Part shown: positions 56,761 through 64,000 of the stretch, piece after piece
Layout: each line of letters begins with the position of its first letter
Position numbering within the stretch: the first letter of the stretch is position 1
From: Roseomonas sp. KE0001
GTDB lineage: Bacteria > Pseudomonadota > Alphaproteobacteria > Acetobacterales > Acetobacteraceae
Direction: 5' to 3'
Assembly: GCF_016107285.1 (NCBI RefSeq)
Contig: NZ_RCVQ01000011.1
Location: 1-64,000, forward strand
DNA: 64,000 bases
Program-made: the position numbers and the translations under genes
The notes under the pieces: generated by a model
Databases searched by the model: none
Seen by the model: only the letters and a program-made list of their open reading frames with translations
What the model was told of the DNA's origin: nothing

Positions 56761-58209
56761 TCAGCGCCCGCGCGTCACCACCCGCCCCGGCTTCTCCCCT
56801 GTCTCCCGGCCCCTGGCGAAGGTCGCCACGCCATTGGTCCAGACCTCCTCGATGCCGACGCTCATCTGCACCGGATTCTCGAAGGTGGCATTGTCCATCA
56901 CCGTCGCCGGGTCGAAGAGCACCAGGTCGGCATAGGCGCCCTCGCGCAGTTCGCCGCGGTCCACCATGCCGAAGACCTGCGCCGCCCGACCGGTCATCTT
57001 GTGGATCGCCGTCTCCATGTCGAACAGGCCGAGCTGGCGGGTGTAGAGGCCGAGCACGCGGGGGAAGGTGCCCCAGAGGCGCGGATGCGGCTTCTCGTCA
57101 TGCGGCAGCCCGTCCGAGCCGATCATCGAGAGCGGATGGCGCATGATGCGGCGCACATCCTCCTCGTCCATCTGGAAGGTGACGGCGCCGGCGGGCGTCA
57201 GCCGCTCGGCGGCGGCGCGCAGATCGGTGTTCCAGCCCCGCGCGATCTCCGAGAGGTCGCGCCCCGCCATCTCCGGATAGGGCACCGACCAGGTGATGAT
57301 GACACGGGTTTCGTCGCGCACCTTCTCCGGCATCAGCACGGTGGAGCCGGCGGGATAGGGATAGACGTCGAAGGCCACCTCCTGCATCGCCGCAGCCGCG
57401 CCGATCAGCGCCAGCGTCTGGGTGCTGCGGCCGTAATTCTCCGGCATCGAGCACTTGTGGTGGCTGATATGCACCGGTACGCCGATCCGGCGGCCGATCT
57501 TCAGCGTCTCCTCGATCGAGGCGCAGACCTTGTCGGCCTCGTCGCGCATGTGCGTGACGTACATGCCACCCGAGGCGCGCAGCGCCTCGCCGACCGCGAT
57601 CACCTCCTCGGTCGTGGCCTGGGCGTTCGGCGGGTAGTAGAGGCCGGTCGAGAAGCCGGAGCCGCCCTCGGCCAGCGCCTGCTTCAGCCGCGTCTGCATG
57701 CGCAGGATCTCGGCATCCTTGGCCGGGCGGTAGACATCGCCGCCCATCGCCTCCATGCGCAGCGTCTGATGGCCGATCAGGGCATAGGTGTTCACCTCGC
57801 AGCCCTGGCTCTTCAGGGTCCGGGCATAGTCGCCGAAGCTGTCGAAGGTCCACCAGCTCTCGTCGCCCAGCAGGTCGAGCGGCGGCGGCGGGCGCCGGCT
57901 CATGCGCGCCGGCGAGAGGCTGATGCCGCAATTGCCGACGACGACGGTGGTCACCCCCTGGCTGACCTTGCAGAGCATGCATTGCGGCCCGCAGAGCACG
58001 GCGCGGTCGTCATGCGTGTGCGCATCGATGAAGCCGGGCGCAATGGCCTTGCCGGTGGCGATCACCTCGCGATCGGCGCTGGCGCCGCCGAGGTCGCCGA
58101 CGCCCACGATGCGGTCCCCGCTGACGCCGACATCGCCGAGCCGTCGCGGGCCGCCCGTGCCATCGAAGATCGTCGCGTCGCGGATGATGAGGTCGCAGCG
58201 GAGCGCCAT
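56761..58209 (-). CDS. N-acyl-D-amino-acid deacylase (D-aminoacylase) family protein
   Basis: Amidohydrolase of 482 residues that removes acyl groups from N-acyl-D-amino acids, or acts similarly on related N-acyl compounds. Zinc ligands are H64 and H66 in APGFIDAHTHDD, the region GNCGISLSP, HISHHKCSMPEN, and the catalytic aspartate in MIGSDGLPHDEKPHPR. TSGFSTGLYYPPNAQ-type segment (GFSTGLYYPPNAQATTEE) is typical of the D-aminoacylase subfamily. No leader peptide. It diverges from an IclR regulator gene, which is a likely controller. Specificity for a particular D-amino acid is not visible. Confidence 0.9.
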   Translation of the reverse strand: MALRCDLIIRDATIFDGTGGPRRLGDVGVSGDRIVGVGDLGGASADREVIATGKAIAPGFIDAHTHDDRAVLCGPQCMLCKVSQGVTTVVVGNCGISLSPARMSRRPPPPLDLLGDESWWTFDSFGDYARTLKSQGCEVNTYALIGHQTLRMEAMGGDVYRPAKDAEILRMQTRLKQALAEGGSGFSTGLYYPPNAQATTEEVIAVGEALRASGGMYVTHMRDEADKVCASIEETLKIGRRIGVPVHISHHKCSMPENYGRSTQTLALIGAAAAMQEVAFDVYPYPAGSTVLMPEKVRDETRVIITWSVPYPEMAGRDLSEIARGWNTDLRAAAERLTPAGAVTFQMDEEDVRRIMRHPLSMIGSDGLPHDEKPHPRLWGTFPRVLGLYTRQLGLFDMETAIHKMTGRAAQVFGMVDRGELREGAYADLVLFDPATVMDNATFENPVQMSVGIEEVWTNGVATFARGRETGEKPGRVVTRGR

Positions 58210-58359
58210 GCGGGCAATCCTTCACCGGTGCAGGGGAGAGGACAGGGATCATGCCCCGTCCCGGCCCTCCGATCCAGCCGCCGCCGGCGGATTTGCCACG
58301 CCCCGGCCTTGCGCCCGGCCCGCGCCAGCCTCAAGACCCTGCCAGGAGGAGGCTGCGCC

Positions 58360-59121
58360 ATGGCGGAGGACCGGCTGTTCGTGCAATCGCTGCAGAAGGG
58401 GCTGGCCTTGCTGGAGGCCTTCGGGCGCCAGCCGGGGGAACTCAGCCTGAACGAGCTGGCGCATCTCTCCGGCATCGACCGCAGCTCGGCGCAGCGCATG
58501 GCGCACACCCTGCTCAAGCTCGGCTACCTGGAGCGCGGTGCCAATGGCCGCGGCTACACGCCCGGCCGCCGGATCCTGGACCGTGGCTTCGATTTCCTGC
58601 GCAGCCGCCCGCTGATCGAGCGCGCCAGCCCGGTGATCAACGAGTTGCAGCGCAACACCGGCGAACGGGTGGATCTGAGCCTGTTCGATGACGACACCAT
58701 CGTCTATGCGCTGCGGCGGCAGAGCAAGCGCGAGACCTTCTATGCCACGCTGGTCGGCCGTCGCCTGCCGAGTTTCAGCACCACCGGGGGCCGTGCCTGC
58801 CTGGCGCAGCTGCCGCGCGACGCGGTGGCATCCTTGTTGCAGCGCACCACGTTGCGCCCGCATACGCCCAAGACCATCCTCGACCCCGATATCATCATGG
58901 CGCGCATAGACCAGGCCCGGCGCGAGGGCTTCGCCATCGTGCTGGAGGAGATGCTCATCGGCGAGATCGTCGTCGGCGCCGCGATCGTCGACCATGCCGG
59001 CCGCCCGGTGGGCGCCATACACCTCGCCGGCTCGCTCGCGGAATGGCCGGCGGCGCGCTTCGTTCCCCGCTTCGCGCCGCTGGCGGTCGAGGCCGCCCGC
59101 GCGCTGAGCGGCCTGCGCTGA
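58360..59121 (+). CDS. IclR family transcriptional regulator
   Basis: A 253-residue regulator. The N-terminal winged helix-turn-helix (about 8-70, VQSLQKGLALLEAFGRQPGE, IDRSSAQRMAHTLLKLGYLER) is followed by the IclR effector domain (about 85-250, including ERVDLSLFDDDTIVYALRRQS and SFSTTGGRACLA). These respond to aromatic acids, sugar acids or other small carboxylates. GGAGGAGG precedes the start. It sits between the divergent D-aminoacylase and the codirectional penicillin acylase, and could control both. No clear operator was found. Confidence 0.92.
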   Translation: MAEDRLFVQSLQKGLALLEAFGRQPGELSLNELAHLSGIDRSSAQRMAHTLLKLGYLERGANGRGYTPGRRILDRGFDFLRSRPLIERASPVINELQRNTGERVDLSLFDDDTIVYALRRQSKRETFYATLVGRRLPSFSTTGGRACLAQLPRDAVASLLQRTTLRPHTPKTILDPDIIMARIDQARREGFAIVLEEMLIGEIVVGAAIVDHAGRPVGAIHLAGSLAEWPAARFVPRFAPLAVEAARALSGLR

Positions 59122-59231
59122 CATCGCGATGCGATACCACCCCGGCCGATCTGTGCCGGCGTGGATTGCGCGCGGCGCCCACGGCTTCTAGCCTCCCCGG
59201 CTTCCGCGACCAGTGAGGGACGTGCCGGAGC

Positions 59232-61610
59232 ATGATCGATTCCGCCAGCCAGGACGAGACCATCGCGCTGGAAGGATTGCGGCAGCCGGCCTCCATCCAT
59301 ATCGACCGCTGGGGCGTCGCGCATCTGCGCGCCGAGAACGAGCATGACCTCTTCATGCTGCAGGGCTTCAACGCGGCGCGCGACCGGCTCTGGCAGATCG
59401 ACCTCTGGCGCAAGCGCGGCCTCGGGCTGCTCGCCGCGGATTTCGGTCCCGGCTACCTGGCGCAGGACCGCGCCGCGCGCCTCTTTCTCTATCGCGGCGA
59501 CATGGAGGCGGAGTTCACCGCCTATGCTCCCGATGCCCGCGTCATCTGCGAGGCCTTCGCCGCCGGCATCAACGCCTATGTGGCGCTGACCGAGGCCGAG
59601 CCGCACCGCCTGCCCGTCGAGTTCGTCGCCATGGGCACGCGGCCGGCGCGCTGGGCGGCGGAGGATGTCGTGCGCATCCGCAGCCACAGCCTGACGCGCA
59701 ACGCGATCTCCGAGGTGCTGCGCGCCATCGTGCTGTCGCGCGCCGACCTGGCGACCGACCTGCTGCGCAAGGATCTCGAGCCGATGCGCGAGCCGGTCCG
59801 CGCCGAGGGCCTCGACCTCTCCGCCCTCGGCACAGAGGTGCTGACGCAGTTCAGGCTCGCCACCGCCGCCGTCACCTTCTCCCCGGAGCGGCTGGCGGCG
59901 CCGCTCGAGGCGTGGCGCCGCTGGACCGGCATCACCGATCTCGGCGAGGTCGTGCAGGGCGCCGAGATGGAGGGCTCCAACAACTGGGCGATCCATGGCA
60001 GCCGCACCGAGAGCGGCCGGCCGATCCTGGCCTCCGACCCGCACCGCGCCCATGCCGCGCCCTCGCTGCGCTACATCGTTCATCTGGAGAGCCCGGGCTT
60101 CAACGCCATCGGCGCCGGCGAGCCGGCGGTGCCCGGCATCTCGATCGGCCATAACGGCACGGCCGCCTTCGCCCTGACCATCCACGGCGCCGACCAGGAG
60201 GATGTCTACGTCTACGAGACCGCGGCGGAGGACCCTGACCTCTACCGCTACGGCGACGGCCAGGAGGCGATGACGGTGCTGCGCGAGCGCTTCGCCGTGA
60301 AGCATCATCCCGACCAGGAGTTGTCCCTCCGCTTCACCCGGCACGGGCCCGTCATCGCCGAGGACCGCGCGGCGCGGCGCGCGGTCGCCATCCGCAGCGT
60401 CTGGTCCCTGCCCGGCTCGGCCCCCTATCTCGCCAGCCTCACCGCCATGCGGTCGCGCAGCCTCGAGGAGTTCCGCGCCGCGCTGCGCCGCTGGGGCACG
60501 CCCTCGGTGAACATGGTCTACGCCGATACCGGCGGCACCATCGCCTGGTCGCCGGCCGGCTACGCGCCGCAGCGGCCGAACTGGGACGGTCTGCTGCCGG
60601 TGCCGGGCGATGGCCGCTACGAATGGTCCGGCCTGCTCGACCCGGCGGAGCACCCCTGGCGCGTCGATCCGCTGGAGGGCTTCGTGCACAGCGCCAATGA
60701 GCAGAACCTGCCGCCGCACTGGCCGCATGCCGAGAAGACCTATGGCTATGAATGGACCGAGGCCTCCCGTGCCCGGCGCATCCGCGAGGCGCTGACGCGC
60801 GGCCCGCTGCTGACGCTGGAGGATTCGGCGGCGCTGCAGACCGACGTGACCTCGCTGCCGGCCCGCCGCCTCTGCGCCCAGCTGCTCTCGCTGCCCCGCG
60901 GCGGGGCGCCGGAGCTCTGGGCGGCGCAGACCCTGCTGGAGGACTGGGATCACCGGCTGGACGCCGACAGCCCCGCCGCCGCGCTCTTCGAGGTCCTGCT
61001 GACCCGGCACCTGAAGCCGCGCCTGCTGGCCGCGCTGGTCCCGGACGAGTCGCTGCACCCCCTGCTGGTGCCGCAGGACATGGAGAGCCTGCTGCGCGCG
61101 CTGGAGCAGCCCGATGACCGTTTCGGCCCCGATCCCGCCCGGGCGCGGGACGCGCTGCTGGCCGAATGCCTGATCGCCGCCTTCCGCGATTGCGAGAGCC
61201 GCATGGGCCTCTCGCCGGAGACGTGGCAATGGGGGCGGCTGCACCATGGCTATTTCAGCCATGCCCTGACCGGGCTGGCCAGCGAGAGGGGGGGCTCCCT
61301 CGCCGGGCTCGATGTCGGCCCCTACCCCGTCGGCGGCAGCGCGCAGACGCCGATGCACACCGGCTACCGGGCCTCCGACTTCCGCTGCAACTACGGCGCC
61401 TCGGTGCGGCTGGTGATGGATGTCGGCGCCTGGGACAACAGCCTCTGCATCAACGCGCCCGGCCAGTCGGGCGACCCGGCCTCGCCGCATTACGCCGACC
61501 TGGCGCCGCACTGGGCGCGCGGGGAGTACATGCCCCTGCTTTATACGCGCGAGGCGGTGGACCACATGGTGATGCGCTGCATTCACCTGGAGCCGGCCGG
61601 TCCGGACTGA
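59232..61610 (+). CDS. Penicillin acylase family (S45 Ntn-hydrolase) protein, apparently leaderless
   Basis: A 792-residue Ntn-hydrolase. S249 in EMEGSNNWAIHGSRTESG is the nucleophile exposed by autocleavage between the small and large subunits. HIDRWGVAHLRAENEHDLFMLQGF and the later GPVIAEDRAARRAVAIRSVW, SVNMVYADTGGTIAW fit acyl-homoserine-lactone acylases and penicillin acylases. Unlike these periplasmic enzymes, the N-terminus (MIDSASQDETIALEG) has no hydrophobic signal segment, and the natural substrate could be cytoplasmic. The gap to the IclR gene is 110 bases. The following aldo/keto reductase is 71 bases on. Confidence 0.9.
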   Translation: MIDSASQDETIALEGLRQPASIHIDRWGVAHLRAENEHDLFMLQGFNAARDRLWQIDLWRKRGLGLLAADFGPGYLAQDRAARLFLYRGDMEAEFTAYAPDARVICEAFAAGINAYVALTEAEPHRLPVEFVAMGTRPARWAAEDVVRIRSHSLTRNAISEVLRAIVLSRADLATDLLRKDLEPMREPVRAEGLDLSALGTEVLTQFRLATAAVTFSPERLAAPLEAWRRWTGITDLGEVVQGAEMEGSNNWAIHGSRTESGRPILASDPHRAHAAPSLRYIVHLESPGFNAIGAGEPAVPGISIGHNGTAAFALTIHGADQEDVYVYETAAEDPDLYRYGDGQEAMTVLRERFAVKHHPDQELSLRFTRHGPVIAEDRAARRAVAIRSVWSLPGSAPYLASLTAMRSRSLEEFRAALRRWGTPSVNMVYADTGGTIAWSPAGYAPQRPNWDGLLPVPGDGRYEWSGLLDPAEHPWRVDPLEGFVHSANEQNLPPHWPHAEKTYGYEWTEASRARRIREALTRGPLLTLEDSAALQTDVTSLPARRLCAQLLSLPRGGAPELWAAQTLLEDWDHRLDADSPAAALFEVLLTRHLKPRLLAALVPDESLHPLLVPQDMESLLRALEQPDDRFGPDPARARDALLAECLIAAFRDCESRMGLSPETWQWGRLHHGYFSHALTGLASERGGSLAGLDVGPYPVGGSAQTPMHTGYRASDFRCNYGASVRLVMDVGAWDNSLCINAPGQSGDPASPHYADLAPHWARGEYMPLLYTREAVDHMVMRCIHLEPAGPD

Positions 61611-61681
61611 CGCTCCGCGACGCAACCCGGGGGCCGGCCCGGGTGTCTGCACCGCAGGAAGTCCCGCAGAGGAGTCACCCC

Positions 61682-62662
61682 ATGGCCACGACACGCTTCG
61701 CACCCCCGGGCCCGCTCGGCTTCGGCGGCGCCCCGCTGGGCGACATGTTCGACAAGGTGGACGAGGCCACCGCCCAGGCCACGCTGGAGGCGGCCTGGGA
61801 CAGCGGCATCCGCTACTACGACACCGCGCCGCATTACGGCGCCGGCCTGTCCGAGTTCCGCTTCGGGCAGATGCTGCGGCAGCGCCCGCGGGACGAGTAT
61901 GTGCTCTCGACCAAGGTGGGGCGCCTTCTGGTGCCGGACGTCGAGGGCGAGATCGCGCATCCCTTCCGCTCCGCCATGGCCTTCCGCCGCGTGCAGGACT
62001 ACTCCGCCGCCGGCGCCCGCCGCTCGGTGGAGGACAGCCTGCAGCGCATGGGCATCGGGCGGATCGACATCGTCTACGTCCATGACCTGGCCGCCGACCA
62101 TCTGGGCGATGCCTGGGAGGAGGCTTTCGCCACCGCGCGCGAAGGAGCCTTCAGGGAACTGATCCGCATGCGCGAGGAGGGGCTCATCAAGGCCTGGGGG
62201 ATGGGCGTCAACCTCACCGAGCCCTGCATCCGCGCGCTGAAGGAGTCCGACCCCGACGTCTTCCTGCTGGCTGGGCGCTACAGCCTCATCGACCTGGCCG
62301 GGCTTGACGAGCTCTTCCCGCTCTGCGCCGAGCGCGGCGCCCATATCGTCGTCGGCGGGCCCTACAATTCCGGGCTGCTCGCCGGCGGCACCACCTTCAA
62401 CTATGTCGAGGCCGCGCCGGCAGAGGTCGAGGCGCGCAACCGCATCGCCGCCGTCTGCCAGGAGCTTGGCGTCGATCTGCGGGCCGCGGCCTTGCAGTTC
62501 TGCGCCGCGCATCCGGTGGTGGCGGCGGTCATCCCCGGCGCCAAGCACCCGGACCGCGTGCGGCAGAACGCGGCGCTGATGCGGGCCCGCATTCCCTCCG
62601 CCTTCTGGGCGGCGCTGAAGGCCAAGGGGCTGCTGCCGGAGGATGCACCCACGCCGGGCTGA
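61682..62662 (+). CDS. Aldo/keto reductase (pyridoxal 4-dehydrogenase / D-threo-aldose dehydrogenase type)
   Basis: NAD(P)-dependent TIM-barrel oxidoreductase of 326 residues. The catalytic set is visible: the Asp-Tyr pair in RYYDTAPHYGAGLSEF, Lys in LSTKVGRLLVPDVEG and His in IVYVHDLAADHLG. LPTG-type start LGFGGAPLGDMF is typical of the group including L-fucose, D-arabinose/D-threo-aldose and pyridoxal dehydrogenases. GAGGAG lies eight bases before the ATG. It probably shares a transcript with the penicillin acylase and converges with the DUF188 gene eight bases away. Confidence 0.88.
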   Translation: MATTRFAPPGPLGFGGAPLGDMFDKVDEATAQATLEAAWDSGIRYYDTAPHYGAGLSEFRFGQMLRQRPRDEYVLSTKVGRLLVPDVEGEIAHPFRSAMAFRRVQDYSAAGARRSVEDSLQRMGIGRIDIVYVHDLAADHLGDAWEEAFATAREGAFRELIRMREEGLIKAWGMGVNLTEPCIRALKESDPDVFLLAGRYSLIDLAGLDELFPLCAERGAHIVVGGPYNSGLLAGGTTFNYVEAAPAEVEARNRIAAVCQELGVDLRAAALQFCAAHPVVAAVIPGAKHPDRVRQNAALMRARIPSAFWAALKAKGLLPEDAPTPG

Positions 62663-62669
62663 GGATGGC

Positions 62670-63191
62670 CTAGTCCCAGTCCGTCAGGGGGCGCCAAAGG
62701 GTGATCGGCGGCGCGGCGGCCTCGCGGATCGCCGCCTGCACCTCGGTCTCCAGGGCGGCGAGAAAGCGCGAGCGGTCCGATCCGGCCATCGGCGCGGGCC
62801 CGCGCGTGGCGGCGCCGATCTCGCGCAGGTGGCGCGCCACCTCCCGCCCCGCCAGGGCGCTGCCGATGTTGTCGCGTGTCCAGACGCGGCCGTTCGGGGC
62901 GAGCGCGCGCGCCTGCCGCGCCAGGCAGCGCGAGGCCAGCGGAATGTCGGCGGTGACGCAGACATCCTGGGCGGCAATATGCTCCGCGATCCAGTCGTCC
63001 GCCGCATCGGCCCCTTCGGCCACGATGACCCGACGCACCCAGGACACGTCCGGCAGGCGGATGCCGCGCGAGCCGTTGGAGACGACGTGCACCACGCGGC
63101 CGAGCCGCCCGGCCACGCGAAAGACTTCCTCCCGGACCGGGCAGGCGTCGCCGTCCACCCAGACCTCCGGGCCTTCCCGATCCGCATTCAT
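62670..63191 (-). CDS. YaiI/YqxD family protein (DUF188)
   Basis: A 173-residue protein of the DUF188 family, which has a PIN-like nuclease fold and is of unknown function. Signature segments are VWVDGDACPVREEVFRVA at the N-terminus, VVHVVSNGS, and CVTADIPLASRCLARQA with its acidic residues. The aspartates of the first segments could form a metal site. Single gene, convergent with the aldo/keto reductase and divergent from the amino-acid binding protein. Confidence 0.9.
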   Translation of the reverse strand: MNADREGPEVWVDGDACPVREEVFRVAGRLGRVVHVVSNGSRGIRLPDVSWVRRVIVAEGADAADDWIAEHIAAQDVCVTADIPLASRCLARQARALAPNGRVWTRDNIGSALAGREVARHLREIGAATRGPAPMAGSDRSRFLAALETEVQAAIREAAAPPITLWRPLTDWD

Positions 63192-63319
63192 GACCCGCAG
63201 GCATAGACGAGGAGCCGCCGCGGGCCAAGCGGGCGGATCCGGGGTGTATCTGGCCCGATCATTGCTTGGCCTTCATCAACCAACGCCACCCACACGGGCT
63301 CTTCATCAGGGATGCCCTC

Positions 63320-64000
63320 ATGTTCCGACTGCGTCTGCCTGCCCTCGCGGCGCTGCCTCTCCTCGCCACCATGGCGCTGGCTCCCCCGATCCAGGCACAG
63401 CCTGCCCCCGCCGGATCAACCCTGGCCGCCGTGCGGGACAAGGGGCTGCTGGATTGCAGCGCCAACCAGGGTTCGCAAGGCTTCGGCGTGCCGGACAGCC
63501 GGGGAGAGCAGCAGGGGCTGGACCCCGACATCTGCCGCGCCGTCGCCGCGGCCGTCCTCGGCCCCGACGCCCGCATCCGCTGGACGGTGCTGACCAGCGC
63601 GACCCGCGTCACCGCCCTGCAATCAGGGCAGGTGGACCTCGTCGCCCGTACCTTCACCTGGACCCATGCGCGGGAGATCAGCGCCGGGCTGCAATTCGGC
63701 CCCGTGACCTTCTATGACGGCCAGGGCTTCATCGTGCCGAAGCGCAGCGGCGTGAAGCGCGCCGTGGAACTGGACGGCGCTTCGATCTGCGTCAGCGCCG
63801 GCTCGACCAACGAGCTGAACCTGGCCGACTGGGCACGCACCAACGGGGTGCGCGTCAACCCCGTGGTCTTCGAGAACCCCACCGACACCCGCTCCGCCTA
63901 CACCAACAGCCGTTGCGATGCCTATACGCTGGATGCGAGCCAGCTCGCCGGCTTCATCACCAGCCTGCCGCGCGACGAGCACGTCATCCTGCCCGACATC
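63320..64000 (+). CDS. General L-amino acid ABC transporter substrate-binding protein (AapJ/BztA-type), cut by window end
   Basis: The first 227 residues are present and the reading frame is open to the edge. A signal peptide (about 1-26, ending IQA-QPAP) is followed by a family 3 solute-binding domain: LAAVRDKGLLDCSANQGSQGF, GLDPDICRAVAAAVLGPDA, SGQVDLVARTFTWTHARE and YDGQGFIVPKRSGVKRAVEL. The two cysteines (C46 in LDCSANQG and one later in ICVSAGSTNE) match the AapJ/BztA group. It should bind polar amino acids in the periplasm for the AapQMP permease, which would lie to the right of this window. Confidence 0.9.
   Translation, partial: MFRLRLPALAALPLLATMALAPPIQAQPAPAGSTLAAVRDKGLLDCSANQGSQGFGVPDSRGEQQGLDPDICRAVAAAVLGPDARIRWTVLTSATRVTALQSGQVDLVARTFTWTHAREISAGLQFGPVTFYDGQGFIVPKRSGVKRAVELDGASICVSAGSTNELNLADWARTNGVRVNPVVFENPTDTRSAYTNSRCDAYTLDASQLAGFITSLPRDEHVILPDI

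Noticed and set aside
58223-58230. CACCGGTG palindrome upstream of the D-aminoacylase
   Set aside because: Eight-base palindromes are common by chance in such sequence, and this one lies in the ribosome-site region, not a promoter.
59122-59131. CATCGCGATG palindrome after the IclR gene
   Set aside because: Ten bases, directly after a stop codon, no second copy and no promoter beside it.

Overview
The window is ordinary, very GC-rich chromosome from an alphaproteobacterium, most likely an Acetobacteraceae of the Roseomonas type. Evidence for this: GapR (DUF2312), DUF4167, DUF1178 and DUF1244 proteins are present; the rodZ-like/ispG/hisS/prfA/prmC gene order is typical of Rhodospirillales; class II DAHP synthase is used; and Bug/TctC-type solute receptors stand alone beside catabolic enzymes. 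I see no rRNA, tRNA, CRISPR array, prophage, transposase or integrase. Coding density is high and 57 protein genes are called, one cut by the right edge.

Left part (0.1-20 kb) is mostly housekeeping. A strong sigma70-type promoter at about 80-108 fires leftwards out of the window. clpB follows on the minus strand with a heat-shock-like promoter. A MOSC-domain gene sits between clpB and a long minus-strand run: lysC, a nitronate-monooxygenase-like flavoprotein, rodZ-like, ispG, hisS, prfA, prmC and DUF4167, with overlaps or very short gaps at lysC/flavoprotein, ispG/hisS, hisS/prfA and prfA/prmC. ubiG diverges from lysC. DUF1178, grxC and comF, then a BioC-like methyltransferase and map, complete the block, followed by an ABC1-family kinase overlapping an M3 oligopeptidase.

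Middle part (20-41 kb) mixes metabolism and envelope genes: a long-chain acyl-CoA ligase, an MFS transporter, a Bug receptor, gapR, DUF1244, a luciferase-like monooxygenase, a serine-glyoxylate-type aminotransferase divergent from a 972-residue FAD/Fe-S 2-hydroxyacid dehydrogenase, an OmpA-type porin with a clear intrinsic terminator, a carboxylesterase lipoprotein, a VWA protein, a DHA2-type exporter and an SbmA/YddA-type ABC protein.

Right part (41-64 kb) is accessory catabolism. A GntR/FCD regulator diverges from a four-gene operon (2-hydroxyacid dehydrogenase, IlvD/Edd dehydratase, RraA-like aldolase, Bug receptor) that reads as a non-phosphorylative sugar-acid pathway; a 15-bp palindrome overlaps its presumed -35 box. 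Further on are an amidase and a gamma-glutamyltransferase, salvage and aromatic-pathway genes (gpt, nicotinate phosphoribosyltransferase, DAHP synthase, prephenate-dehydrogenase-like), then a group of amide-bond hydrolases (metal amidohydrolase with a perfect 16-bp upstream palindrome, D-aminoacylase, penicillin acylase) with an IclR regulator and an aldo/keto reductase. The window ends inside an AapJ/BztA-type amino-acid binding protein.

I found no wholly unprecedented system. The most promising items are the sugar-acid operon with its operator, the palindrome before the amidohydrolase, the apparently leaderless penicillin acylase in a D-aminoacylase/IclR neighbourhood, and a REP-like element at the gpt 3' end.
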